A DNA stretch of 23,373 nucleotides, from NCBI GenBank assembly GCA_022425465.1, contig JAKMFK010000141.1, positions 1-23,373 of the forward strand, read 5' to 3'. Positions 17,638-23,373 of this stretch are shown here, in pieces. Every line of letters starts with the position of its first letter. Position 1 is the stretch's first letter. A model generated the notes under the pieces. The model ran no database searches. It was not told the DNA's origin and worked only from the letters and a program-made list of their open reading frames with translations. Origin of the DNA: Bacteroidia bacterium. Its GTDB lineage: Bacteria > Bacteroidota > Bacteroidia > NS11-12g > UBA9320. The translations under genes and the position numbers were made by a program.

Positions 17638-17817
17638 ATGGGAAAGGTTAAGATTACACAAGTTAAGAGTGCTATTAGAAGACCTGAGGATCAAAAGCGT
17701 ACATTGATTGCTTTGGGCCTAAAGAAACTGAATAAAGCAAGAGTTATAGAAGAATCACCAGCTGTATTAGGTATGATTCGTAAGGTAGAGCACTTATTAA
17801 AAGTAGAAAAAGCATAG
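17638..17817 (+). CDS. rpmD: 50S ribosomal protein L30
   Basis: Small 59-residue large-subunit protein, found by translating the gap between rpsE and rplO. It begins MGKVKITQVKSAIRR, contains the signature region KRTLIALGLKKLNKARVIEE and ends LGMIRKVEHLLKVEKA. It starts 5 bases after rpsE and stops 2 bases before rplO, in the expected position of the spc operon. The size and motifs match bacterial L30. Confidence 0.96.
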   Translation: MGKVKITQVKSAIRRPEDQKRTLIALGLKKLNKARVIEESPAVLGMIRKVEHLLKVEKA

Positions 17818-17819
17818 TT

Positions 17820-18266
17820 ATGAATTTACATAGTTTGAAACCAGCTGAAGGTTCGGTAAAAAAAGGAAAAAGAATAGCTAGAGGTCAAGGGTCTGGAAGA
17901 GGTGGTACCTCAACTAAAGGTCACAAAGGTGCTCAATCTAGAACAGGTTACAGTAGATCTGTTGGTTTTGAAGGTGGTCAAATGCCTCTTCAACGTAGAA
18001 TTCCAAAATTTGGATTCAAAAATCCAACCCGTGTTGAATACGTTGGTATTAATCTGGATAGACTTCAAGATTTTATTGATAAAACTAAGGCCAAAGAAGT
18101 GACAACTTCATCTTTGATTGAAGCGAACGTCATCAAAAAAACAGAGATTGTTAAAATATTAGGCAGAGGCGAGTTGACCAGTAAGGTTAATGTAAAGGTG
18201 AATGCGTTCACTAAAACAGCTAAGGCCGCTATCGAAAAAGTAGGAGGAACAGCCGAGGTTATCTAG
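17820..18266 (+). CDS. rplO: 50S ribosomal protein L15
   Basis: Late-assembly 23S rRNA-binding protein of 148 residues. It begins MNLHSLKPAEGSVKKGKRIARG, then has the glycine-rich basic arm GSGRGGTSTKGHKGAQSRTG and GFEGGQMPLQRRIPKFGF. The globular C-terminal half has VKILGRGELTSKVNVKVNAF and ends GGTAEVI. It lies 4 bases before secY. Confidence 0.97.
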   Translation: MNLHSLKPAEGSVKKGKRIARGQGSGRGGTSTKGHKGAQSRTGYSRSVGFEGGQMPLQRRIPKFGFKNPTRVEYVGINLDRLQDFIDKTKAKEVTTSSLIEANVIKKTEIVKILGRGELTSKVNVKVNAFTKTAKAAIEKVGGTAEVI

Positions 18267-18270
18267 ATTT

Positions 18271-19644
18271 ATGAAAAAGTTAATAAGCACATTAAAAAAT
18301 ATATTCTCTATTGAAGATTTAAGGACACGTCTTATAAATCTTTTTTTATTGTTAGTCGTATACCGAATCGGAACCTTCATCGTGATTCCAGGTGTTGATC
18401 CACTTATATTAAGTGATCCTAATTTTTACGGTAACAAAGAGTCGGGAGGTTTTTTAGGTCTTGTTAACACCTTTTCTGGCGGAGCCTTTGATCGGGTCTC
18501 AATTTTTGCTCTTGGTATCATGCCTTATATCTCGGCATCGATTGTTATTCAACTTTTAACAGTTGCTGTTCCTACTTTTCAGAAAATGCAAAAAGAAGGG
18601 GAGGATGGAAGAAGAAAAATTAATGCAATCACAAGATACTTAACCATTGCTATAACAGCAGTTCAAGGAATGGCCTATTTAATTAACTTGAAGTCAACTT
18701 CAGGCTCAGGTAAACCATTGGCACTTATGTCTGAGACTTCTGATGCTTTGGGTTGGACTACTTTCCTTATTGTAGGAGTTCTTGTTTTAGTAGCTGGTAC
18801 CATGTTTACAATGTGGTTAGGAGAAAGAATTACAGATCGTGGAGTAGGTAATGGTATTTCTATCATCATCATGGTAGGTATTATTGCTCGTCTTCCATCT
18901 ACACTTTTTGCCGAGATTATCGATCGGTTTGGAGGTAGCCAAGTGATGTTGCTTATTGTTGAACTTGTAATTTGGGTAGTTGTTATTCTTGCTGTAATTG
19001 CACTGGTACAAGCTACACGTCGAATTCCTGTTCAATATGCAAAACGAATTGTAGGTAACAGACAAATGGGGGGGGTTAGACAATATCTTCCATTAAAAGT
19101 GAATGCTGCAGGTGTAATGCCTATTATCTTTGCTCAAGCATTAATGTTCTTGCCAGGATCAGCTGCTCGAATTCCTGGATTAGAAGATTCAGCTTTCTTA
19201 AATTCATTATCAAGACCAGATGAAATAGGTTATAATATTTTGACATTCGTACTTATTGTTTTATTTACTTATTTCTATACGGCCATTACAATTAACCCAA
19301 ATCAGATAGCAGATGATTTAAAAAGAAATGGTGGGTTTATACCCGGTGTTAAACCTGGAAGAAAAACAGCAAACTTTATTGGTTCTGTGATGTCACGCAT
19401 TACATTACCCGGATCAGTTTTCCTTGGCTTCGTTGCTATATTTCCATTTTTTGCCATTAGAGCTGGAGTGAATGATCAGTTTGCACAGTTTTATGGTGGA
19501 ACTTCACTATTGATTATGGTTGGAGTGGTGCTTGATACCCTTCAGCAAGTTGAGCAATATCTTATCATGAGACATTATGATGGTTTGATGAAAACCGGTA
19601 GAATTAAAGGTAGAACTTCAGCTGGAGGAGCAATAACTGGATAG
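18271..19644 (+). CDS. secY: Protein translocase channel subunit SecY
   Basis: Central pore of the Sec translocon in the inner membrane, working with SecE, SecG and SecA; 457 residues. The pattern fits ten membrane helices, the first at about 22-42 (LFLLLVVYRIGTFIVIPGV). The plug region follows (GGFLGLVNTFSGGAFDRVS), then the family signature GIMPYISASIVIQLLTVAVP near residue 87. The cytoplasmic loop ARRIPVQYAKR-like RRIPVQYAKRIVG and the C-terminal EQYLIMRHYDGLMKTGRIKGR are typical. It is the last gene of the spc group; neither adk nor map follows, and the next gene, infA, has its own promoter. Confidence 0.98.
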   Translation: MKKLISTLKNIFSIEDLRTRLINLFLLLVVYRIGTFIVIPGVDPLILSDPNFYGNKESGGFLGLVNTFSGGAFDRVSIFALGIMPYISASIVIQLLTVAVPTFQKMQKEGEDGRRKINAITRYLTIAITAVQGMAYLINLKSTSGSGKPLALMSETSDALGWTTFLIVGVLVLVAGTMFTMWLGERITDRGVGNGISIIIMVGIIARLPSTLFAEIIDRFGGSQVMLLIVELVIWVVVILAVIALVQATRRIPVQYAKRIVGNRQMGGVRQYLPLKVNAAGVMPIIFAQALMFLPGSAARIPGLEDSAFLNSLSRPDEIGYNILTFVLIVLFTYFYTAITINPNQIADDLKRNGGFIPGVKPGRKTANFIGSVMSRITLPGSVFLGFVAIFPFFAIRAGVNDQFAQFYGGTSLLIMVGVVLDTLQQVEQYLIMRHYDGLMKTGRIKGRTSAGGAITG

Positions 19645-19676
19645 TTTGTATAAGAGAATAAAAAAAATTAAATTTG
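19645..19676 (+). promoter_or_regulatory. Internal promoter before infA (alpha operon)
   Basis: TTTG at 19645-19648 and TAAATTTG at 19669-19676 are separated by 20 bp, a perfect fit to the Bacteroidota housekeeping promoter TTTG, 19-21 bp, TAnnTTTG. It fills most of the 45-bp gap after secY. Transcription should start near 19680-19682, so the infA message would have a leader of only about 8-10 bases. This is the best-formed promoter in the window. Confidence 0.8.
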
Positions 19677-19689
19677 CAGCCCTTTAAAA

Positions 19690-19908
19690 ATGGCAAAACA
19701 ACAAGCAATAAAGCAAGATGGCGTAATCACTGAAGCATTGTCGAATGCAATGTTTAGAGTGAAGCTCGAAAATGGTCACGAGATTGTGGCTACCATCAGC
19801 GGTAAAATGCGGATGTATTATATCCGGATTCTGCCAGGTGATAAGGTGCAGGTTGAGATGTCTCCGTATGATTTAACGAGGGGCAGAATTAGTTACAGAT
19901 ATAAATAA
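19690..19908 (+). CDS. infA: Translation initiation factor IF-1
   Basis: OB-fold factor that binds the ribosomal A-site during initiation; 72 residues, the standard length. It has [20 protein letters not shown], then [20 protein letters not shown] and [20 protein letters not shown], ending RISYRYK. The start gives the canonical length. It is first in the alpha group, with its own promoter immediately upstream and a probably very short leader. Confidence 0.98.
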   Translation: MAKQQAIKQDGVITEALSNAMFRVKLENGHEIVATISGKMRMYYIRILPGDKVQVEMSPYDLTRGRISYRYK

Positions 19909-19912
19909 CATT

Positions 19913-20029
19913 ATGAAAGTTAGAACATCAGTAAAGAAAAGATCTAGTGATTGTAAAATCGTTAGAAGAAAAGGACGTGTTTACGTCATTAATAAGAAAA
20001 ATCCAAGATTTAAGCAAAGACAAGGTTAA
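19913..20029 (+). CDS. rpmJ: 50S ribosomal protein L36 (zinc-ribbon ligands mostly lost)
   Basis: Smallest ribosomal protein, 38 residues, found by direct translation between infA and rpsM. It begins [20 protein letters not shown] and ends NPRFKQRQG. In the zinc-binding form the ligands are C11, C14, C27 and a histidine near 32. Here the equivalents are S11, C14, N27 and F33, so only C14 remains and zinc binding is not expected. This is a zinc-independent form, which I believe is common in the phylum. It lies 4 bases after infA and 2 before rpsM. Confidence 0.96.
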   Translation: MKVRTSVKKRSSDCKIVRRKGRVYVINKKNPRFKQRQG

Positions 20030-20031
20030 AA

Positions 20032-20409
20032 ATGGCACGTATTGCAGGAATAGATTTACCGAAAGGGAAAAGAGGAGTCGTAGGACTTACATACATTCAT
20101 GGTATTGGTAGTAGTAGAGCTACTCATATTTTAGCTAAAGCTAAAGTAAGTGAAGATAAAAAAGTTCAAGATTGGACGGATACTGATATCTCAGGAATTC
20201 GTGAGGTAATCGGTAAAGAGTTTAAAGTTGAAGGAGAGCTTCGGTCTGAGGTTCAAACGAATATCAAACGTCTTATGGATATTGGATGCTACAGAGGTTT
20301 GAGACATCGAAAAGGTCTTCCTTTAAGAGGTCAGCGTACAAAAAATAACGCAAGAACCCGAAAAGGTAAAAAGAAAACAATGGCTAACAAGAAAAAAGCA
20401 CCGAAATAA
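20032..20409 (+). CDS. rpsM: 30S ribosomal protein S13
   Basis: Head protein that forms inter-subunit bridges and contacts P-site tRNA; 125 residues. It begins [26 protein letters not shown], has a helix-hairpin-helix-like region, and the signature [22 protein letters not shown], here quoted in parts as [16 protein letters not shown]. The tail [18 protein letters not shown] is strongly basic and somewhat longer than the conserved core needs. Confidence 0.97.
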   Translation: MARIAGIDLPKGKRGVVGLTYIHGIGSSRATHILAKAKVSEDKKVQDWTDTDISGIREVIGKEFKVEGELRSEVQTNIKRLMDIGCYRGLRHRKGLPLRGQRTKNNARTRKGKKKTMANKKKAPK

Positions 20410-20416
20410 TTAGATA

Positions 20417-20806
20417 ATGGCAGGTAGTAAAAAAACAGTTAAGAAGAGAAAAGTTAGTATTGAATCTAATGGTTTTGCTTATGTGAAATCTACATTCAAT
20501 AACATCATAGTATCGATTACAAATAGTCAAGGACAAGTGATTTCTTGGAGCAGTGCCGGTAAAATGGGTTTTAGAGGTTCTAAGAAAAACACACCTTATG
20601 CAGCTCAAGTTGCAGCACAGGATTGTGCTAAAGTAGCTGTTGATCTCGGTCTTAAAAAGGTAGAAGTACTTGTTAAGGGACCTGGTGCTGGTAGAGAATC
20701 AGCTATTCGAACATTAAGTCAAGCGGGTTTGGAAGTTTCTGCAATTAGAGACGTTACTCCACTTCCACACAACGGATGTCGACCACCTAAAAGACGTAGA
20801 GTTTAA
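20417..20806 (+). CDS. rpsK: 30S ribosomal protein S11
   Basis: Platform protein that contacts E-site mRNA and helps select tRNA; 129 residues. Features are the central strand [37 protein letters not shown], and the C-terminal signature [17 protein letters not shown], which matches the universal end of S11. The N-terminal 13 residues are lysine-rich. The gene is 7 bases after rpsM and 34 bases before rpsD. Confidence 0.97.
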   Translation: MAGSKKTVKKRKVSIESNGFAYVKSTFNNIIVSITNSQGQVISWSSAGKMGFRGSKKNTPYAAQVAAQDCAKVAVDLGLKKVEVLVKGPGAGRESAIRTLSQAGLEVSAIRDVTPLPHNGCRPPKRRRV

Positions 20807-20840
20807 TTTGATTGTGGAATTTAGATAAAAGAGAAAGATA

Positions 20841-21443
20841 ATGGCAAGATATAGAGGACCCAAAGCAAAGATTGCACGTAAGTTTAGAGAACCCATTTTT
20901 GGACCATCTAAAGCTTTAGAAAAGAAAAACTACCCTCCTGGTCAGCATGGAAATTCAAGACGAAGAGGTAAAAAATCAGAGTATGCTATTCAATTAGCTG
21001 AAAAACAAAAAGCTAAATATACCTATGGTTTGCTCGAGAAACAGTTTTCGCTAACCTTCGATAGAGCAGCTCGTAAAAAAGGAATCACAGGTGAGAATCT
21101 TCTTAAGTTTTTAGAAGCTCGTTTGGATAATACCGTATTTAGAATGGGAATAGCACCTACACGAAGAAGTGCAAGACAATTAGTTGGTCACAAACACATT
21201 CGTGTTAATGGTGTCCTCACCAACATCCCTTCTTATCAAGTTAAACCTGGAGATATCATTGAGGTTAGAGAAAAATCAAAATCCCTTGAAGTTATCACCG
21301 ATTCAACTGCAGCTGGTAAATCTTTTAGTTGGTTAGAATTTGATAAATCAACATTGAAAGGTACTTTTTTAAATTACCCTGAGAGAGAAGATATTCCTGA
21401 GAATATCAAAGAACAATTAATAGTAGAACTTTACTCCAAGTAA
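20841..21443 (+). CDS. rpsD: 30S ribosomal protein S4 (zinc-independent type)
   Basis: Primary 16S rRNA-binding protein that starts 30S assembly and, in E. coli, represses the alpha operon; 200 residues. It begins [21 protein letters not shown] without the cysteine knuckle seen in zinc-binding S4 proteins. The S4 RNA-binding domain at about 92-155 includes [20 protein letters not shown] and [20 protein letters not shown]. The 34-base gap before it is one of the longer ones in the cluster, but I see no TAnnTTTG promoter or hairpin in it. Confidence 0.97.
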   Translation: MARYRGPKAKIARKFREPIFGPSKALEKKNYPPGQHGNSRRRGKKSEYAIQLAEKQKAKYTYGLLEKQFSLTFDRAARKKGITGENLLKFLEARLDNTVFRMGIAPTRRSARQLVGHKHIRVNGVLTNIPSYQVKPGDIIEVREKSKSLEVITDSTAAGKSFSWLEFDKSTLKGTFLNYPEREDIPENIKEQLIVELYSK

Positions 21444-21447
21444 CATT

Positions 21448-22440
21448 ATGTCAATATTAGATTTTCAACAACCTGATAAGGTTATTATGCATAAAGAAAC
21501 AGCCAACTATGGTCTGTTTGAATTTAGTCCTCTTGAGAGAGGTTATGGTGTTACCGTTGGTAATGCTATGAGAAGAATTCTTCTTTCATCACTTGAAGGT
21601 TGGGCAATCACATCTATTCGTATACCTAGTGTAGATCATGAGTTTTCTACCATCAAAGGAGTTTTGGAAGATGTAACTGAAGTAATCCTTAACTTAAAAC
21701 AAGTACGATTCAAGAAGTTGATTGACTCAAATGATTCTGAGAAGATTTTTGTATCTATCAAAGGTAAAGAGCAGTTTACTGCTGGTGAAATTGCAAGATA
21801 TACGAACGCATTTGAGATATTGAATCCTGATTTTGTGATTTGTACGATGGAGCCATATGTTAACCTTGAAATTGAATTAACAGTTGAAAAAGGTAGAGGA
21901 TATGTTCCTGCTGAAGAAAATTCTGTAGACAATGCTCCTATTGGAGAGATTGCTATCGATTCTATCTTCACTCCAATTAAAAATGTGAAGTATCACGTTG
22001 AAGATTTCCGTGTAGAGCAAAAAACAGATTACGAGAAGCTCATCTTTGAAGTCAAGACTGATGGTTCAATTCATCCAGAAGAAGCTTTAAAAGAAGCATC
22101 TAAAATCATGATGAGACACCTTGTGTTGTTCTCAGATGAGAGTATTCTTGAAGATACACAAGTACATTCTCAGAAAAATGAAGTAGATGAAAATATGCTT
22201 CACATGAGAAAAATACTTAAAACTTCATTATCAGATTTAGATTTATCAGTTAGAGCATACAACTGCTTGAAAGCTGCTGAAATCAGAACGCTAGGGGAGT
22301 TAGTAAGTTTCCACATTGAGGATTTATTGAAGTTTAGAAACTTTGGTAAAAAGTCCCTTACAGAATTGGAAGATTTTGTAAAAGAAAAAGGATTAAACTT
22401 CGGTATGGACGTTTCTAAATATAACCTTGACGACGAATAA
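21448..22440 (+). CDS. rpoA: RNA polymerase alpha subunit
   Basis: Assembly platform and upstream-contact subunit of RNA polymerase; 330 residues. The N-terminal dimerisation domain includes [20 protein letters not shown] at 32-51. The C-terminal domain starts at about 261 and has [14 protein letters not shown], with R269, N272 and C273 in the positions of the DNA-binding and activator-contact residues of E. coli (R265, N268, C269). Then come TLGELV and [12 protein letters not shown]. The linker at about 237-258 is acidic. Placement between rpsD and rplQ is the standard alpha-operon order. Confidence 0.98.
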   Translation: MSILDFQQPDKVIMHKETANYGLFEFSPLERGYGVTVGNAMRRILLSSLEGWAITSIRIPSVDHEFSTIKGVLEDVTEVILNLKQVRFKKLIDSNDSEKIFVSIKGKEQFTAGEIARYTNAFEILNPDFVICTMEPYVNLEIELTVEKGRGYVPAEENSVDNAPIGEIAIDSIFTPIKNVKYHVEDFRVEQKTDYEKLIFEVKTDGSIHPEEALKEASKIMMRHLVLFSDESILEDTQVHSQKNEVDENMLHMRKILKTSLSDLDLSVRAYNCLKAAEIRTLGELVSFHIEDLLKFRNFGKKSLTELEDFVKEKGLNFGMDVSKYNLDDE

Positions 22441-22452
22441 AAGTAAAAGAAA

Positions 22453-23136
22453 ATGAGGCACGGGAAAAAATTCAACCATTTAGGCAGAAAGAAAGGACAT
22501 AGAGAGGCAATGTTGAGTAACATGGCAGCCTCACTTCTTACGCACAAGCGTATATTTACAACCACTGCGAAAGCAAAAGCACTTCGAGTATATGTAGAAC
22601 CTTTGATTACTAGGTCAAAAGATAATACTACACATTCAAGAAGGGTTGTTTTTGGATATTTACAAAGCAAGGATGCAGTAAATGAATTATTTACAACTAT
22701 TGCTCCAAAGGTTGCTGATCGTCCAGGAGGTTATACACGTATCTTAAAGACTCACAATCGTCTAGGTGATAACGCCGATATGTGCATGATGGAGCTTGTT
22801 GATTTTAACGAGGCTATGCTTGAAGCAAAGTCTTCTAAATCTAAAGCTAAATCGGGTACAAAACGAACTAGAAGAGGTAAGAAAACAGATAAAACGGCTA
22901 CTGCAACACCTGTAGCAGAAACTACTCCAGTAGAAGAAGCTAAACCTGTAGTTGAGGATGCTGTTGTTGTGGAAGAAACTGCTGCTTCAGAAGAAGCTCC
23001 TAAGGGAGAAGATGCTCCCAAGAAGGCTCCCAAGAAAGAAGTTAAGGCAGAAACTGCCAAGAAAAAGCCTGCCGCTAAAAAGAAAGCACCGGCTAAGAAA
23101 GCATCTCCTAAAAAAGAAGATAAAGAAGAAAAGTAA
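22453..23136 (+). CDS. rplQ: 50S ribosomal protein L17 with long charged C-terminal tail
   Basis: Tunnel-exit large-subunit protein, last gene of the alpha group. Residues 1-125 are the L17 core: [38 protein letters not shown], the [20 protein letters not shown] block and ELVDFN. Residues 126-227, about 100 amino acids, go well beyond the usual E. coli length of 127. They form a low-complexity tail in two blocks: acidic, Val/Glu/Ala/Pro-rich at about 150-190, then basic and lysine/alanine/proline-rich at 191-222 ([19 protein letters not shown]), closing with KEDKEEK. The frame is continuous to the stop and ends 19 bases before the terminator. C-terminal extensions of L17 occur elsewhere in Bacteroidota; their role is not known to me. 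Confidence 0.96.
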   Translation: MRHGKKFNHLGRKKGHREAMLSNMAASLLTHKRIFTTTAKAKALRVYVEPLITRSKDNTTHSRRVVFGYLQSKDAVNELFTTIAPKVADRPGGYTRILKTHNRLGDNADMCMMELVDFNEAMLEAKSSKSKAKSGTKRTRRGKKTDKTATATPVAETTPVEEAKPVVEDAVVVEETAASEEAPKGEDAPKKAPKKEVKAETAKKKPAAKKKAPAKKASPKKEDKEEK

Positions 23137-23155
23137 TTTTCTTCACATCACTTAC

Positions 23156-23190
23156 AAAAAGAGGCTTCCAAATTTGGAAGCCTCTTTTTT
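23156..23190. terminator. Bidirectional intrinsic terminator between rplQ and M42 peptidase gene
   Basis: A perfect inverted repeat is centred between 23172 and 23173, with 17 bases in each arm (23156-23189). The core GAGGCTTCC pairs with GGAAGCCTC around an AAATTT centre, flanked by five A on the left and six T on the right. It can therefore terminate the rightward ribosomal transcript and, read on the other strand, the leftward peptidase transcript. It is the only strong terminator I see in the window. Confidence 0.93.
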
Positions 23191-23208
23191 GTTATCTGTT
23201 ATTTTGAT

Positions 23209-23373
23209 TTATTTAAAGTATCTAAAATCTTGTCCTGCTTTTAGAGAACATATCGTGTGATACATTAATTGAATACAATTTTCTATATCTGAGTAGGCTA
23301 CAGTTTCTACGGTAGTATGCATATACTTTAATGGAAGTGATACCAGAGCTGAGGCTACACCGATGTCACTATA
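23209..23373 (-). CDS. M42-family metallopeptidase, C-terminal fragment
   Basis: The last 54 codons of a leftward gene entering from the right edge; the stop is at 23209-23211. The fragment reads from YSDIGVASALVSLPLKYMHT to KAGQDFRYFK. The segment LPLKYMHTTVETV corresponds to the conserved P-x-R/K-Y-x-H-x-x-x-E stretch near the C-terminus of M42 aminopeptidases (glutamyl aminopeptidase, TET and endoglucanase-M-like proteins), where the histidine is a metal ligand. The following S-D-I-E-N-C-I-Q-L helix is also usual. These enzymes are cobalt- or zinc-dependent aminopeptidases that form large cytoplasmic assemblies. Only the end is visible, so subfamily and start cannot be judged. It converges on rplQ across a shared terminator. 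Confidence 0.78.
   Translation of the reverse strand, partial: YSDIGVASALVSLPLKYMHTTVETVAYSDIENCIQLMYHTICSLKAGQDFRYFK

Noticed and set aside
20807..20840. Promoter in the 34-base gap before rpsD, starting from a TTTG at 20807
   Set aside because: No TAnnTTTG follows at 19-21 bp; the sequence there is purine-rich.
22752..23060. Minus-strand Ser/Ala/Leu-rich open frame opposite rplQ
   Set aside because: It mirrors the low-complexity lysine/alanine/glutamate codons of the L17 tail and has no independent support.
22952..23260. Second plus-strand frame over the L17 tail and terminator
   Set aside because: Its Lys/Leu-rich content is a shifted reading of the repetitive tail; it runs through the terminator into the antisense of the M42 gene.
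1..23373. CRISPR arrays, insertion sequences, tRNA or rRNA genes, phage or defence genes
   Set aside because: None were seen: gaps are too short, no long direct or inverted repeats apart from the terminator, and all sizeable frames belong to housekeeping or envelope genes.

Overview
The window is chromosomal DNA from a member of the Bacteroidota, most likely a flavobacterium-like lineage. The evidence is a porZ-type type IX secretion gene, a bacillithiol deacetylase gene (bshB1), promoters of the form TTTG / TAnnTTTG, A-rich regions without Shine-Dalgarno motifs before nearly every start codon, visibly AT-rich DNA, and a ribosomal cluster with no tuf between fusA and rpsJ and no adk or map between secY and infA. 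The genus cannot be named from this sequence.

Left part (1-6139): lipA (lipoyl synthase) runs leftwards off the window edge and lacks only its extreme C-terminus. It diverges from a rightward group porZ-recO-DUF4294 gene-bshB1, which is tightly packed (porZ and recO share one base) and probably co-transcribed. A leftward gene for a FemAB/GNAT-like protein converges on bshB1, and the two 3' ends overlap by 28 bp.

Centre and right (6140-23136): a 179-bp gap, the longest non-coding stretch in the window, carries the promoter of a fused str-S10-spc-alpha supercluster. The order is rpsL, rpsG, fusA, rpsJ, rplC, rplD, rplW, rplB, rpsS, rplV, rpsC, rplP, rpmC, rpsQ, rplN, rplX, rplE, rpsN, rpsH, rplF, rplR, rpsE, rpmD, rplO, secY, infA, rpmJ, rpsM, rpsK, rpsD, rpoA, rplQ. 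Gaps are usually 1-15 bases. The two small genes rpmD and rpmJ were located by direct translation. A second, well-formed promoter sits in the 45-bp gap before infA, so the alpha part (infA to rplQ) can be transcribed on its own. These genes build both ribosomal subunits, supply EF-G and IF-1, the protein translocation channel SecY, and the RNA polymerase alpha subunit.

Right edge (23137-23373): a perfect inverted repeat flanked by A and T runs acts as a terminator in both directions between rplQ and the 3' end of a leftward M42-family metallopeptidase gene that enters from the right edge.

This is essentially a housekeeping region. I see no RNA genes, mobile elements, CRISPR arrays, phage genes or defence systems, and no convincing evidence of a new multi-gene system. 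The points most worth following up are the promoter layout (near-leaderless starts and a shared motif beyond the -7 box), the long charged tail of L17, unusual residues near the active region of L2, and two poorly characterised genes (DUF4294 and FemAB-like).
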